Source: CAZKRU01 sp964555235
GTDB lineage: Bacteria > Verrucomicrobiota > Verrucomicrobiia > Methylacidiphilales > CAMAQI01
Reading direction: 5' to 3'
DNA: 31,388 bases
Assembly: GCA_964555235.1 (NCBI GenBank)
Contig: CAZKRU010000048.1
Coordinates: 1-31,388 of the forward strand
Shown: positions 1 to 7,185 of the stretch, one piece after another
Layout: each line of letters begins with the position of its first letter
How positions within the stretch are numbered: position 1 is the stretch's first letter
The notes under the pieces: generated by a model
What the model saw: only the letters and a program-made list of their open reading frames with translations
Database searches by the model: none
What the model was told of the DNA's origin: nothing
Translations under genes and position numbers: made by a program

Positions 1-28
1 CTTTGCGCCTTGGCGGGCTTAGCGAGAG
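1..28. repeat. Single arm of an intergenic foldback repeat, cut by the window edge
   Basis: Bases 1-28 match 23771-23798 at 24 of 28 positions without gaps, both carrying the core GCGCCTTGGCG followed by GCGAGAG. The partner arm would lie left of the window. The rest of the stretch up to base 94 shows no gene or clear structure. The pairwise match is read directly; membership of a wider repeat family is inferred. Confidence 0.6.
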
Positions 29-94
29 ATGAATCCACTTCACAACCGTGTCAGCCTGTTCCACGGGCGGGAGCTTCGTGTGAAAACTCATTCC

Positions 95-787
95 TCATTC
101 GTGGCCGGCTTTGTGATCCCACCACTTGGAAAGTCGTGCGCTCGGAATTTCGGGAATGGCGAGCCCGGATTCGGAGTAATGGGAGGTATCATTAAACAAG
201 GTCAGTCTCGCGCGTGAGGCATCTTTGAAATCGACGATATTCAATGCGGCCGGGCTTTGATCGAGGTTGTCGCGGAAACGTCTCGGATCAAAACCGAGGA
301 GCGTGCTGAGGAGAAGTCGAATGGTTGCTTTGTGAGAAACCACCAGGACGGTCTGCCCTTCATGCTTTTGAACGATGGAGAGAAGTGCGGGAAGTGCGCG
401 AGCGGTCACGGCAAGTCCGCTTTCGCCATCGGTGGGAGCAAAGGAGAAAGGATCATCATTCCAGGCGGCAGCCTCTTTCGGATATTTTGCCTCCACCTCG
501 GCACGGGTCATCTGTTCCCAATGACCGTGTGAAATCTCACGCAAGTCTGCGCAGGGGATCACTTCCAATCCGTGCGGCTTTGCAACAATCTGAGCCGTCT
601 CGACGGTCCGTGAGAGCGGGGAAGCCCAGACGGCGGAGATCTTTTCGTTGCTTAAGCGTACCGACAATCTTTGTGCCTGCTCGCGCCCGGCGTCGGACAA
701 CGGGACATCGGTTGCTCCGGCAAAACGATCTTCAGCGGTCAGAGCTGTGGCACCGTGTCGGACCAGAAAAATGCGGGTTGGATTCAT
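95..787 (-). CDS. Histidine phosphatase family protein (phosphoglycerate mutase-like)
   Basis: This 230-aa protein is a cytosolic phosphohydrolase of the histidine phosphatase (phosphoglycerate mutase/GpmB/CobC) superfamily, which works through a phosphohistidine intermediate. The N-terminal RHG motif is at residues 10-12, with His11 the expected nucleophile. A later VVSHKATIR segment supplies the second active-site His, although many relatives have Gly-Gly where this one has Lys-Ala. A central GHWEQMT segment fits the acid/base Glu region. Length is normal for the broad-specificity branch. It lies 57 bp downstream of the PhyH gene on the same strand and may be co-transcribed. No cobalamin genes are nearby, so an alpha-ribazole phosphatase role has no contextual support, and the substrate cannot be assigned. 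Confidence 0.9.
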   Translation of the reverse strand: MNPTRIFLVRHGATALTAEDRFAGATDVPLSDAGREQAQRLSVRLSNEKISAVWASPLSRTVETAQIVAKPHGLEVIPCADLREISHGHWEQMTRAEVEAKYPKEAAAWNDDPFSFAPTDGESGLAVTARALPALLSIVQKHEGQTVLVVSHKATIRLLLSTLLGFDPRRFRDNLDQSPAALNIVDFKDASRARLTLFNDTSHYSESGLAIPEIPSARLSKWWDHKAGHE

Positions 788-809
788 GAGGAACAGATTA
801 CTCCTGAAT

Positions 810-837
810 CCCTTTAAAAAACAGATTTGTTTTAGGG
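810..837 (-). terminator. Weak stem-loop between PhyH and phosphatase genes
   Basis: AAAACA (818-823) pairs with TGTTTT (828-833) over a 4-nt loop. An outer CCC/GGG pair (810-812 with 835-837) is offset by an unequal bulge. It lies just after the PhyH stop, so it could attenuate read-through into the phosphatase gene. The stem is short and AT-rich, so this is tentative. Confidence 0.25.
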
Positions 838-844
838 CATCTTT

Positions 845-1672
845 TTAGTGAACATCCCCGCGCCATCCGTCTCCGCAAGGACCGCCGCCGGCGTTGACTT
901 TGATGCCCTCTACGATTTCTCCTTGCATGTTGTAGATAGGGAAATAATGGTGTGAGATTTCGTCGGTGGCGTGGTCAATATAATGCCCGATAAACGTTCG
1001 TCGTGAGCGGGTTTTTGAGCGATTGGGTCCGGAACCGTGGATGACGTTTCCTCCAAAGAAGAGCGTTTGACCTCGCATGACCGGCACAGGCACGGGCTTG
1101 GCGGGAAACTTTGAGATATGTCCGTCGCCATATTCCAGCCAACGATCCTTGGCGAGATTGGAATCTGGACAGAGAATATCGCACCGGTGAGAGCCTGGAA
1201 CGATCCAAAGGCATCCATTCTCCTCGGTTGCATCATCGATCGGAGTCCAAGCCCCCATACAGGTTGCCGGTTTCGCAAGAAGATAGAAGTTGTCCTGGTG
1301 CATCGCCTGACCGCGTGCTCCGGGCGGTTTGTAGTAGTACATCGTTTGTCCTGCGAGGGCCGGTTTTTGCATGAATGTTTCCAGGGAGGCGGCAATATTC
1401 GGATGAATCATCCAGTTGAGTACTTTCGGATCGGTGCGATGCACGTGCATCGCTCTCACTTGGATTTTCGTCGCGTCAACCTGATCGATGGTTGTCATTC
1501 CCTGACTGTTGCCTGAAGCAAAGGTGCGGTGTCCTTGTTTTCGATAGTCTTCAAAGTAATCTTCGATATCCTGCAGTTCATTTGAACTAAAGACATCGTC
1601 AACAATGCAGTATCCATTCTCTTGGAACTCCGTTAATTGCTCTTTACTGATGGTGAATTGCTCGGTAATCAT
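845..1672 (-). CDS. Phytanoyl-CoA dioxygenase (PhyH) family protein
   Basis: This 275-aa protein belongs to the Fe(II)/2-oxoglutarate-dependent oxygenases of the PhyH family, which hydroxylate small-molecule substrates in the cytosol. The iron triad is visible as His125-x-Asp127 in MHQDNFY and His212 in VIHGSG. The following Arg-rich stretch (residues 218-225) is where the 2-oxoglutarate-binding Arg normally sits. WTPIDDATEENGCLWIVPGS is the typical double-stranded beta-helix core with the conserved NG and PGSH. Length is normal. It diverges from an AraC regulator across a gap of about 55 bp, so AraC control is likely but inferred. The substrate is unknown. Bacterial members act on diverse compounds, so phytanoyl-CoA should not be assumed. 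Confidence 0.9.
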   Translation of the reverse strand: MITEQFTISKEQLTEFQENGYCIVDDVFSSNELQDIEDYFEDYRKQGHRTFASGNSQGMTTIDQVDATKIQVRAMHVHRTDPKVLNWMIHPNIAASLETFMQKPALAGQTMYYYKPPGARGQAMHQDNFYLLAKPATCMGAWTPIDDATEENGCLWIVPGSHRCDILCPDSNLAKDRWLEYGDGHISKFPAKPVPVPVMRGQTLFFGGNVIHGSGPNRSKTRSRRTFIGHYIDHATDEISHHYFPIYNMQGEIVEGIKVNAGGGPCGDGWRGDVH

Positions 1673-1726
1673 GGAGAAAGCTTATCATCGTTCCTGTTTT
1701 TGGGAATGGAAGGGTATGCTAAAGAT

Positions 1727-2584
1727 ATGGGAGATCCTGCTATAAACCGATTTCGAAACGTGACCCCCCACGTGCCGGTGACCTCGCTCCGTGGAGATGA
1801 ATTTCTCAATCAAAATTCGGAATATCAGGCATGGCGTCCTTCGGGATCCGGAGACTGGCTCATGATTTATACCGCTTCTGGAGCAGGGGTGATCACGATG
1901 AACTCGAAGGAGCATCTTCTCAAAGTTGGTGAGGCGGTCTTATTTGAGCCGAAGGCATCTCAGGATTATCGGACTGATCCAAGGCATGGTTCTTGGGGGT
2001 TGATTTGGGTGCATTTTATGCCACTGCCCCACTGGAGACTTTGGTTGAAATGGAAGTCGATGGGGACGGGAGTCTCTTGGGCATCACTTCCGAAGGGGGC
2101 GCTCCGGGTGAACTTTGTCTCCTCATTGAAGAAGGCGATTGCTCGTCAGCGTCATCAAACTTCATTTTCAAATGCGCTCGCAATGAATGCTTTGGAGGAG
2201 GCATTACTCTGGGGATCCCATGCCAACGCTCAACAGACCGGAGCGGGATACGATCCAAGAATTCAAAAAGCGATCGATTATCTGACAGAAAAGAGTGCGT
2301 TTCCATTTCGCGTGGAGGAATTGGCGCGTCACTGTGGGCTTTCCGCTTCCCGTTTCGCTCACCTGTTCAAAGCGCAGACCGGTTCTTCTCCTCAGCAGAT
2401 TTGGGAAAAAATCCGTATGGATCGGGCCGCCTTTCTTTTAACCTCCAGCCATCTTTCCATTGCGGAGATTTCCGAACAGGTCGGATATGAGGATGTCTTT
2501 TATTTCTCCAATCGCTTTTTAAAGCAAAGAGGGTTGCGGCCTTCTGCCTATCGAAAACAATTTAAAACCGGAAGGGGGGATTGA
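1727..2584 (+). CDS. AraC family transcriptional regulator
   Basis: This is a 285-aa regulator. The N-terminal ~165 residues look like the cupin-type ligand-sensing domain (VGEAVLFEPKASQDYRTDP). The C-terminal ~100 residues form a double helix-turn-helix AraC DNA-binding domain, seen in FRVEELARHCGLSASRFAHL and the signature IAEISEQVGYEDVFYFSNRF. I chose the ATG at 1727 because a purine-rich GGAAGGG (1708-1714) lies upstream and the length then fits the family. In-frame ATGs at 1637 and 1706 exist, but 1637 lies inside the divergent PhyH gene. Divergence from PhyH suggests it controls that gene and perhaps the TIM-barrel gene downstream. The inducer is unknown, but this architecture commonly senses sugars. 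Confidence 0.9.
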   Translation: MGDPAINRFRNVTPHVPVTSLRGDEFLNQNSEYQAWRPSGSGDWLMIYTASGAGVITMNSKEHLLKVGEAVLFEPKASQDYRTDPRHGSWGLIWVHFMPLPHWRLWLKWKSMGTGVSWASLPKGALRVNFVSSLKKAIARQRHQTSFSNALAMNALEEALLWGSHANAQQTGAGYDPRIQKAIDYLTEKSAFPFRVEELARHCGLSASRFAHLFKAQTGSSPQQIWEKIRMDRAAFLLTSSHLSIAEISEQVGYEDVFYFSNRFLKQRGLRPSAYRKQFKTGRGD

Positions 2585-2605
2585 AATCCAAAAGGAGGGG
2601 AATTT

Positions 2606-2802
2606 CCCGCGAAATACGCGAAACACGCCAAAGAGAAAGAGACTTTGAATCTGAGTGAGTTGGAGGCGTCGTCCGGAGGACGTCTTTTCACGGACTCGAT
2701 CCACGGGCTCAAACGAGTTTGAGTCCGATGGATCGATCCTGAAAAGGGCTCCAGGGAGCCCGCCTCCAACTTGGGATTCTTACGTTTCGCGTGTTTCGCG
2801 GG
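2606..2802. repeat. Large nested foldback element (about 200 bp)
   Basis: Outer arms 2606-2624 and 2784-2802 are inverted copies with one mismatch over 19 bp (core CGCGAAACACGCGAAAC type). Inside lie further exact inverted pairs: 2659-2668 with 2761-2770 (10 bp), 2684-2690 with 2740-2746 (7 bp), and 2691-2697 with 2721-2727 (7 bp). There is also a compact hairpin GGCTCC/GGAGCC at 2747-2760 and CTCAAAC/GTTTGAG around 2708-2723. The nesting order fits one long cruciform or RNA fold. It fills most of the gap between the AraC gene and the isomerase-like gene and has no convincing reading frame. A MITE-like or REP-like nature is inferred. Confidence 0.75.
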
Positions 2803-2928
2803 CAAAACTCCTGAATTCCTCATTTCCTGCTTTCTTCAGACAATCATTTGTCAGTGAATGATTTTTTTCTGTTTTGGACGCCAATGGAATAAGTTTACCT
2901 TTCTGAATCGGTGTTGCATGATTTTCCA

Positions 2929-3792
2929 ATGAAACAACTTCCCGTATTTCGACAGGTGGCTGCGCTTTGGACTTTGGTGAATTATCCGAGTGCAAAACGG
3001 GAGTGGTCGCTTGAACGTAAAATGGGCGCAATTCAAGAAGCGGGCTTTGACGGGATTACGGCGAAGCTGACTCCAGAGCATCGCAAGCTCGCGGAAAAGT
3101 TAGGGCTCTATGCCGTGGGGGGAATTTCTTCCAACGTCCCCGCCGATTTTTCAAAACTTCTTCAGGAAAATCGTGATAACGGAGCGCGCTACATCAATGT
3201 TCATTTGGGACGCCATGACACGCTTACCCCGGAAGCCTTGAGGCAGGTGTTGCGATTAAGGCGTGAGGCGAAGAAATTGAAGGTTGAATTTGCGGTTGAA
3301 ACGCATCGGAACACTTGCACGGAAACTCCCGAAAAAGTTTTCGCTTTGGCCGATGCCTATCACAAAGCAACCGGAGAGCTGATGCCGTTTTGTTGGGACT
3401 TTTCTCATCTCGCGGTGGTCAAGCATCTTCAGCCCATTCATTTTTCGGATCGACTTTTATTTCGGCCGGATCTGGTTCAACGAGCCCAACTCTTTCATCT
3501 CCGTCCTTTTAATGGGCATCATGCGCAAATTCCTGTCACGGATCTTCACGGTCGCCTTACCGCAGAGATTCGAAACGTCTGGCGGCCTTTTTTAGATCGG
3601 ATCTTTGAAGTTTGGCTCTCCGGCGCGCAGCCGGCTGGGCGTGAAATCATGGTCTGTCCGGAGCTCGGATCGGTTTCGGGTGGTTATAATCTTTCGACCC
3701 TACCGAAGACGTGGGAGGATACGAAAGTTTTGAAAGGGGTGATCGAGCGGGCTTGGAGGAAAGCTTTGAAGATTCATTTGGCTCGCAGCTGA
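2929..3792 (+). CDS. Xylose isomerase-like TIM barrel protein (sugar phosphate isomerase/epimerase family)
   Basis: About 287 aa with the AP-endonuclease-2/xylose-isomerase-like TIM-barrel pattern. Candidate metal ligands sit at strand ends in the expected order: Glu in VETHRNTC, Asp-His in CWDFSHLAVV, His in LFHLRPFNGHH and Glu in MVCPELGS. Relatives isomerise or epimerise sugars or inositol derivatives, or are non-enzymatic. The exact substrate cannot be read from sequence. I prefer ATG 2929 over the in-frame GTG at 2911; neither has a good ribosome-binding site. Its 3' end overlaps the convergent DUF167 gene by 19 bp. The PhyH and AraC genes nearby suggest a small carbohydrate or polyol catabolic locus, which is an inference from context. 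Confidence 0.8.
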   Translation: MKQLPVFRQVAALWTLVNYPSAKREWSLERKMGAIQEAGFDGITAKLTPEHRKLAEKLGLYAVGGISSNVPADFSKLLQENRDNGARYINVHLGRHDTLTPEALRQVLRLRREAKKLKVEFAVETHRNTCTETPEKVFALADAYHKATGELMPFCWDFSHLAVVKHLQPIHFSDRLLFRPDLVQRAQLFHLRPFNGHHAQIPVTDLHGRLTAEIRNVWRPFLDRIFEVWLSGAQPAGREIMVCPELGSVSGGYNLSTLPKTWEDTKVLKGVIERAWRKALKIHLARS

Positions 3793-4040
3793 GTCAGAAT
3801 CTCTGGCTCGGATAAGCCTTCGATCTGAACCCGCTTATTGCGGGATTTTTCTCCGGCGAGGAGAGTGATTGCGTTTCGCGGGAGCTTCAATGCCTCGCTT
3901 AAATATTCAAGGAGAGCAGCGTTTGCCTTTCCTTCAACGGGAGGCGCGTGAAGTTTGATTTTCAGAGCATCGCCATAGCTTCCGATGACTTCTGTTTTTT
4001 TGGCGTTGGGAACAATGCGCAGAGTGAGAATCGTTTTCAT
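3774..4040 (-). CDS. DUF167/UPF0235 (YggU) family protein
   Basis: This small 88-aa protein matches the YggU/UPF0235 family: VPNAKKTEV near the start, LKIKLHAPPVEGKANAALLE in the middle (family hallmark PPVdGkAN) and an AGEKSRNKRVQIEG segment. The family has a compact alpha/beta fold and no established biochemical role. The start is fixed by a 4-bp ATGA overlap with the stop of the upstream GT87 gene, so translation is probably coupled. A longer reading of the same frame upstream (to 4466) lies inside the GT87 gene and was not used. Its 3' end overlaps the convergent isomerase-like gene by 19 bp. Confidence 0.92.
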   Translation of the reverse strand: MKTILTLRIVPNAKKTEVIGSYGDALKIKLHAPPVEGKANAALLEYLSEALKLPRNAITLLAGEKSRNKRVQIEGLSEPEILTQLRAK

Positions 4041-5221
4041 CGAGGTTCGGTGAGCGCTCGGCGTAATTTCCAGAGCAGATAGGCAAAGATCGGAATCGCG
4101 ATCTGGAGGGCAGAGGGAAAGAATTTTAATTGAAGTTGCGTGAGCGGATTGGCGATGAGGGCTCCCACGAAAAGAAGTGAGAAGAGAGGGAAAAGCTTTT
4201 CTTGCAGGGAGGGGAGCTGATTCCAGAGCAGGAATGCCGGGAGCAGGAGCAAGGTCCAATCGTAGATCATGGCGTGTGGCGTGATGGCGAGGGTCAGAAG
4301 ATGAGCAACGGCAAGCTGAAGCGGAAGGGAGAGGATCGGATTTTTCCAGAGTTGGATGGCTTCTCGGATTACGATCAAAGAAAAGATCGCCGTAATTCCA
4401 TCCGCAATTTGAGGAATTCCGGGAAGGAGCAGGCGCCAAAATCCGCGAAGCGTATGAAGCTGCCAAGTGGGGAAGTCATACCATTCGGGAAGTCGGGGCA
4501 TGATGTGAAGGGAGAAATCGAGGTAAGCGTTACTGGCTTCCGGAAAAAAGGCAAAGCACACAAGGGCCAGCGTTCCAGCTCCGGCACCGAGTCCGGTGAG
4601 GAATCGAAGACCGCGTCTTCCATCAAAGCAGCCGAAGAGTGCCACCCCCAAGAGAAGCTGTGGTTTGTAAGCGACAAGTGAGGCAATGAGACCGGAGAGA
4701 AGGGGACGCTTTTCCCAAAGGCGAGTCGATGCCGCGAGCAGCGCAAAGGAGAGTAGGCTATTCTGACCAAAGGTGAAGGCGGCGAAGACTGGGAAAAATG
4801 AAATACAATAGGGCCATGAGGAGGGTGGAACGTTTAAACATCGTATTCCACCCCAGAGAAAGAAGATCCCGAGGAGGGACCAAACGGCAAATGAAATCAG
4901 ATAAGGAAGTCGTGCGAGGGGGGAGTAAAGAATCGCGAGAAAGGGAGGATTGAGATAGGCGTGAAAATAGAGGAGCTCCGGCCCAAGGATCTGTTGCTCC
5001 AGTTGACTCTGAAAGGGGAAATCGTAGAGGCGTTTTTGCTCTCCGAGATTGAGAGTCGTTCCGGCGGCATAGAATTGAAGATAATCGGCGCCAATCACTT
5101 GTCCGGCCCGATCTGTTCGTCCGGATCCGGTCAAAATCGAAATGCCCCAACCGATCCAAAGAATGAGACCGATCCAGTGTGCGTACCGGAGGCGGGGTTT
5201 GAGGATTTCAATCGCCGCCAT
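4037..5221 (-). CDS. Glycosyltransferase family 87 (DUF2029) membrane protein
   Basis: This 394-aa polytopic inner-membrane protein has around ten hydrophobic segments. DUF2029/GT87 hallmarks are present: a first-loop acidic ADYLQFYAAG, then LNPPFLAILYSPLARLP, then FGQNSLLSFALL and VAYKPQLLLGVALF. The family includes mycobacterial polyprenol-phosphate-dependent mannosyltransferases, so transfer of a sugar from a lipid-linked donor on the periplasmic face is the likely reaction. Donor and acceptor are unknown. It starts 6 bp after the amidase stop and overlaps the DUF167 start by 4 bp. It is thus the third gene of a compact operon with envelope-related content. No Shine-Dalgarno-like sequence precedes it, consistent with coupling to upstream translation. 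Confidence 0.85.
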   Translation of the reverse strand: MAAIEILKPRLRYAHWIGLILWIGWGISILTGSGRTDRAGQVIGADYLQFYAAGTTLNLGEQKRLYDFPFQSQLEQQILGPELLYFHAYLNPPFLAILYSPLARLPYLISFAVWSLLGIFFLWGGIRCLNVPPSSWPYCISFFPVFAAFTFGQNSLLSFALLAASTRLWEKRPLLSGLIASLVAYKPQLLLGVALFGCFDGRRGLRFLTGLGAGAGTLALVCFAFFPEASNAYLDFSLHIMPRLPEWYDFPTWQLHTLRGFWRLLLPGIPQIADGITAIFSLIVIREAIQLWKNPILSLPLQLAVAHLLTLAITPHAMIYDWTLLLLPAFLLWNQLPSLQEKLFPLFSLLFVGALIANPLTQLQLKFFPSALQIAIPIFAYLLWKLRRALTEPR

Positions 5222-5227
5222 GTGAGT

Positions 5228-6514
5228 TTACGGATTCCAGAGGACTAGCGGCGTTGATACAGGAGAAGGAGTGATCGGATGTTCCCGGAAATAATTTAAG
5301 ACGCCGTTCGCCATCGCTTGAGCGAATTCCCGATGAATACTCCGTCGCACTTTTCCAGCAATTTCGCGCTCTCCATCGTAATCCCCGGCAACGATCCAAG
5401 GATAGGTATCTTCGGAATTCATATAGGGACCTTCGATGAAGATGACGGGGCCGGGAAAGGTGCGATTGGCCGCAAGGTTTCGCGCAAAGACATAGGGGCT
5501 CGGTCCTACTTGTTGGACGGCCTTCCAGGCGGAATACGATTCTGGAGGTAAGGCCATATGGGATCGGAGGGCATCGGCAATGGAAGTCGCGAGCAGAAGC
5601 TCCACCGGAAAGGTGTTTCCGAAGGTCTTTCTCAGAAATTCAAATTTCTGATCATCATATTTTAGTTCATCTTCCATGAAATGGCCGCTGACGAATACGA
5701 CAAGACGACTCGAGGGAGTGAGCGCCGGCTTGCGAGGATCCCCCCAAGCAGCCGCATTATAATGAACGCAGAGGGTCAGGTCGGGTTGAAGTTGTTGAAC
5801 CAGGGTGGCTCGGGCGCGAATTTCGGCAGATCGGTAAAAGAGATGTTCGCAGCGGGTTTTGATTTCCCGTTCGGTCGGCTCACGATCCGTCGGACCATAT
5901 TCCTTAAACCAAGCGAGCGCCGCTTCTCTTAATTGCTCGGGGCGAAGGGGGGTCACTGGCTCAAGCTTTTGTTTGGTCCAAACGACTTCGGCTCCGGCTT
6001 CCTGAAGGTAACGGGCCAGATGTTGACAGGTCATCAGAGTTAAAGCGCCTTCTTCAACGGGGGGATCTTCGCCAATTTTAAAGGAACGTTCTTCCATTTT
6101 TGCAAACGCGCCTCCGATATGTCCCGGATCGAGACAGATGCGGAGTCCGCGAAGGGGAAGCTCCTCTGCCGAGAGGGTTCGTGGTCCTCGAGGGGGGACA
6201 AATCGACTTTTGGCATCCGGCGCAAAATAGAGGGAGTAGAGTGCTTGTGTCGTATCCGTGTTTCGATACACCGTGACACCGTCGTCAGTCATTCGGGCAT
6301 ATTTCCAAAAAGTGCCGTCCGTGGAATAAACCGTATCAACCAAGGCTTTGAATTCATTCTTGGTTAAGGCCGTATGATAGAGATGCAACGAATCCCAATC
6401 CGGAGGGGGAGCCAGCGGGGAGAGGGAGGCAGCCATCGCGGTTCCGCTGATCCAGAGAAGACCGCCGAACCGTGAGACTTTCCGCCACCAAAGTGGGAGC
6501 GGTGAATCCGGCAT
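5228..6514 (-). CDS. Exported N-acetylmuramoyl-L-alanine amidase (Amidase_3)
   Basis: This 428-aa protein has a hydrophobic N-terminal export segment (about residues 14-30, ending AMAAS). Its Amidase_3 zinc-peptidase domain begins near residue 122. Zinc ligands are visible: His132 in CLDPGHIGG, Glu154/155 in PPVEEGALTL and a later His in LCVHYNAAAW. The catalytic Glu near the C-terminus is in VIFIEGPYMNSEDTY. Such enzymes cut the bond between N-acetylmuramic acid and the stem peptide of peptidoglycan in the periplasm. At 428 aa it is longer than a bare catalytic domain. A ~90-residue leader and insertions around the zinc site are unassigned. The start overlaps the stop of the preceding exported-protein gene by 1 nt (TGATG), pointing to translational coupling. 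Confidence 0.9.
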   Translation of the reverse strand: MPDSPLPLWWRKVSRFGGLLWISGTAMAASLSPLAPPPDWDSLHLYHTALTKNEFKALVDTVYSTDGTFWKYARMTDDGVTVYRNTDTTQALYSLYFAPDAKSRFVPPRGPRTLSAEELPLRGLRICLDPGHIGGAFAKMEERSFKIGEDPPVEEGALTLMTCQHLARYLQEAGAEVVWTKQKLEPVTPLRPEQLREAALAWFKEYGPTDREPTEREIKTRCEHLFYRSAEIRARATLVQQLQPDLTLCVHYNAAAWGDPRKPALTPSSRLVVFVSGHFMEDELKYDDQKFEFLRKTFGNTFPVELLLATSIADALRSHMALPPESYSAWKAVQQVGPSPYVFARNLAANRTFPGPVIFIEGPYMNSEDTYPWIVAGDYDGEREIAGKVRRSIHREFAQAMANGVLNYFREHPITPSPVSTPLVLWNP

Positions 6515-7104
6515 CAGGCCTTTTTCTTTTTACTGAGTGGGCTCAAATCAATTTTCGATTCCACCACGGCACCATTTTCTGCGGAGACGAGGGCATGCCC
6601 GATTTTTGCTTCCTTGCCCTCTTTGTCGGCAAAGAGAACGAGTTTCCAAAGAGGCATCTTTCGGGAATTATCCTTGCTCAATGAAAAGGTGACCGTGCTC
6701 AGTTTCACATCCTTCAGCTCGGCGCTTTTGACAACCGTCGCCAAGGCATCTTTGGAATCGACTTTGAGCAGCTTCGGGTCAATGACTTCGTCGAGCTTGT
6801 AGGCCGCCATGCGGATTTCATCCATTTGGAAATAGCCGTCCCGAATTTCAGTGACGTTCTCGCCTCGCACGGTGATGCGTCTTCCTTGCTGACGGGCCGA
6901 GGGATCAAAAAAGATAAAGGACCAACTGGAAGGGGTCAGTGCTGTCGAGTCGCGAGGGCCATGAATTTCAATCAGCTTTCCTCTGGCTTCTTTCGTCGCA
7001 GAAGCTTCAGCCACTTTGAGGGATTGAAATGCGGAGGGAGGTTGTGCTGCAAAGAGCGTGGAGGTGGTGAGAAGGGCCGACAGAAGAATCGTGGAAAGTT
7101 TCAT
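6514..7104 (-). CDS. Exported protein of unknown function, possibly PepSY-like
   Basis: This 196-aa protein has a clear Sec signal peptide (MKLSTILLSALLTTSTLFAAQ) and a basic Lys-rich tail (SKKKKA). I do not recognise a named family. The stretch WKLVLFADKEGKEAKIGHAL followed by VSAENGAVV resembles the tryptophan-plus-turn pattern of PepSY-type repeats, but this is a weak resemblance. I chose the ATG at 7104 because it directly precedes the signal peptide. An in-frame ATG six codons upstream (7122) is possible. It heads the operon of amidase, GT87 and DUF167 genes and overlaps the amidase start by 1 nt. That suggests a periplasmic role linked to the cell wall, perhaps as a modulator of the amidase. 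The role is inferred. Confidence 0.75.
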   Translation of the reverse strand: MKLSTILLSALLTTSTLFAAQPPSAFQSLKVAEASATKEARGKLIEIHGPRDSTALTPSSWSFIFFDPSARQQGRRITVRGENVTEIRDGYFQMDEIRMAAYKLDEVIDPKLLKVDSKDALATVVKSAELKDVKLSTVTFSLSKDNSRKMPLWKLVLFADKEGKEAKIGHALVSAENGAVVESKIDLSPLSKKKKA

Positions 7105-7111
7105 GGGCTCG

Positions 7112-7139
7112 AATTTATGCAATCCGGCGATAATGTCAA
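7112..7139 (-). promoter_or_regulatory. Candidate sigma-70-type promoter for the amidase operon
   Basis: On the minus strand a perfect TTGACA (7139-7134) is followed after 16 bp by TAAATT (7117-7112). The predicted transcription start would fall at or next to the ATG at 7104, so the message would be nearly leaderless. The -35 match is exact, but the -10 matches only 4 of 6. Confidence 0.35.
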
Positions 7140-7149
7140 AGAATTCTGG

Positions 7150-7177
7150 TTTACGAGGGTAAAAAATCCCCTATAGG
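7150..7177 (+). promoter_or_regulatory. Candidate promoter for the APC permease gene
   Basis: TTTACG (7150-7155) and TATAGG (7172-7177) are spaced by 16 bp, 8 bp before the ATG at 7186. If real, the transcript would begin almost at the start codon. Match quality is moderate. Confidence 0.25.
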
Positions 7178-7185
7178 TCACATTC

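Noticed and set aside
2519..2861. Several short open frames on both strands around the large foldback
   Set aside because: The inverted repeat gives similar peptides on both strands, as expected from a palindrome, and none has a ribosome-binding site.
3774..4466. Extended version of the DUF167 frame (230 codons)
   Set aside because: The extra N-terminal part lies inside the GT87 gene in another frame and has a Ser/Pro/Arg-rich shadow composition. The ATGA overlap at 4037-4040 gives a natural start.
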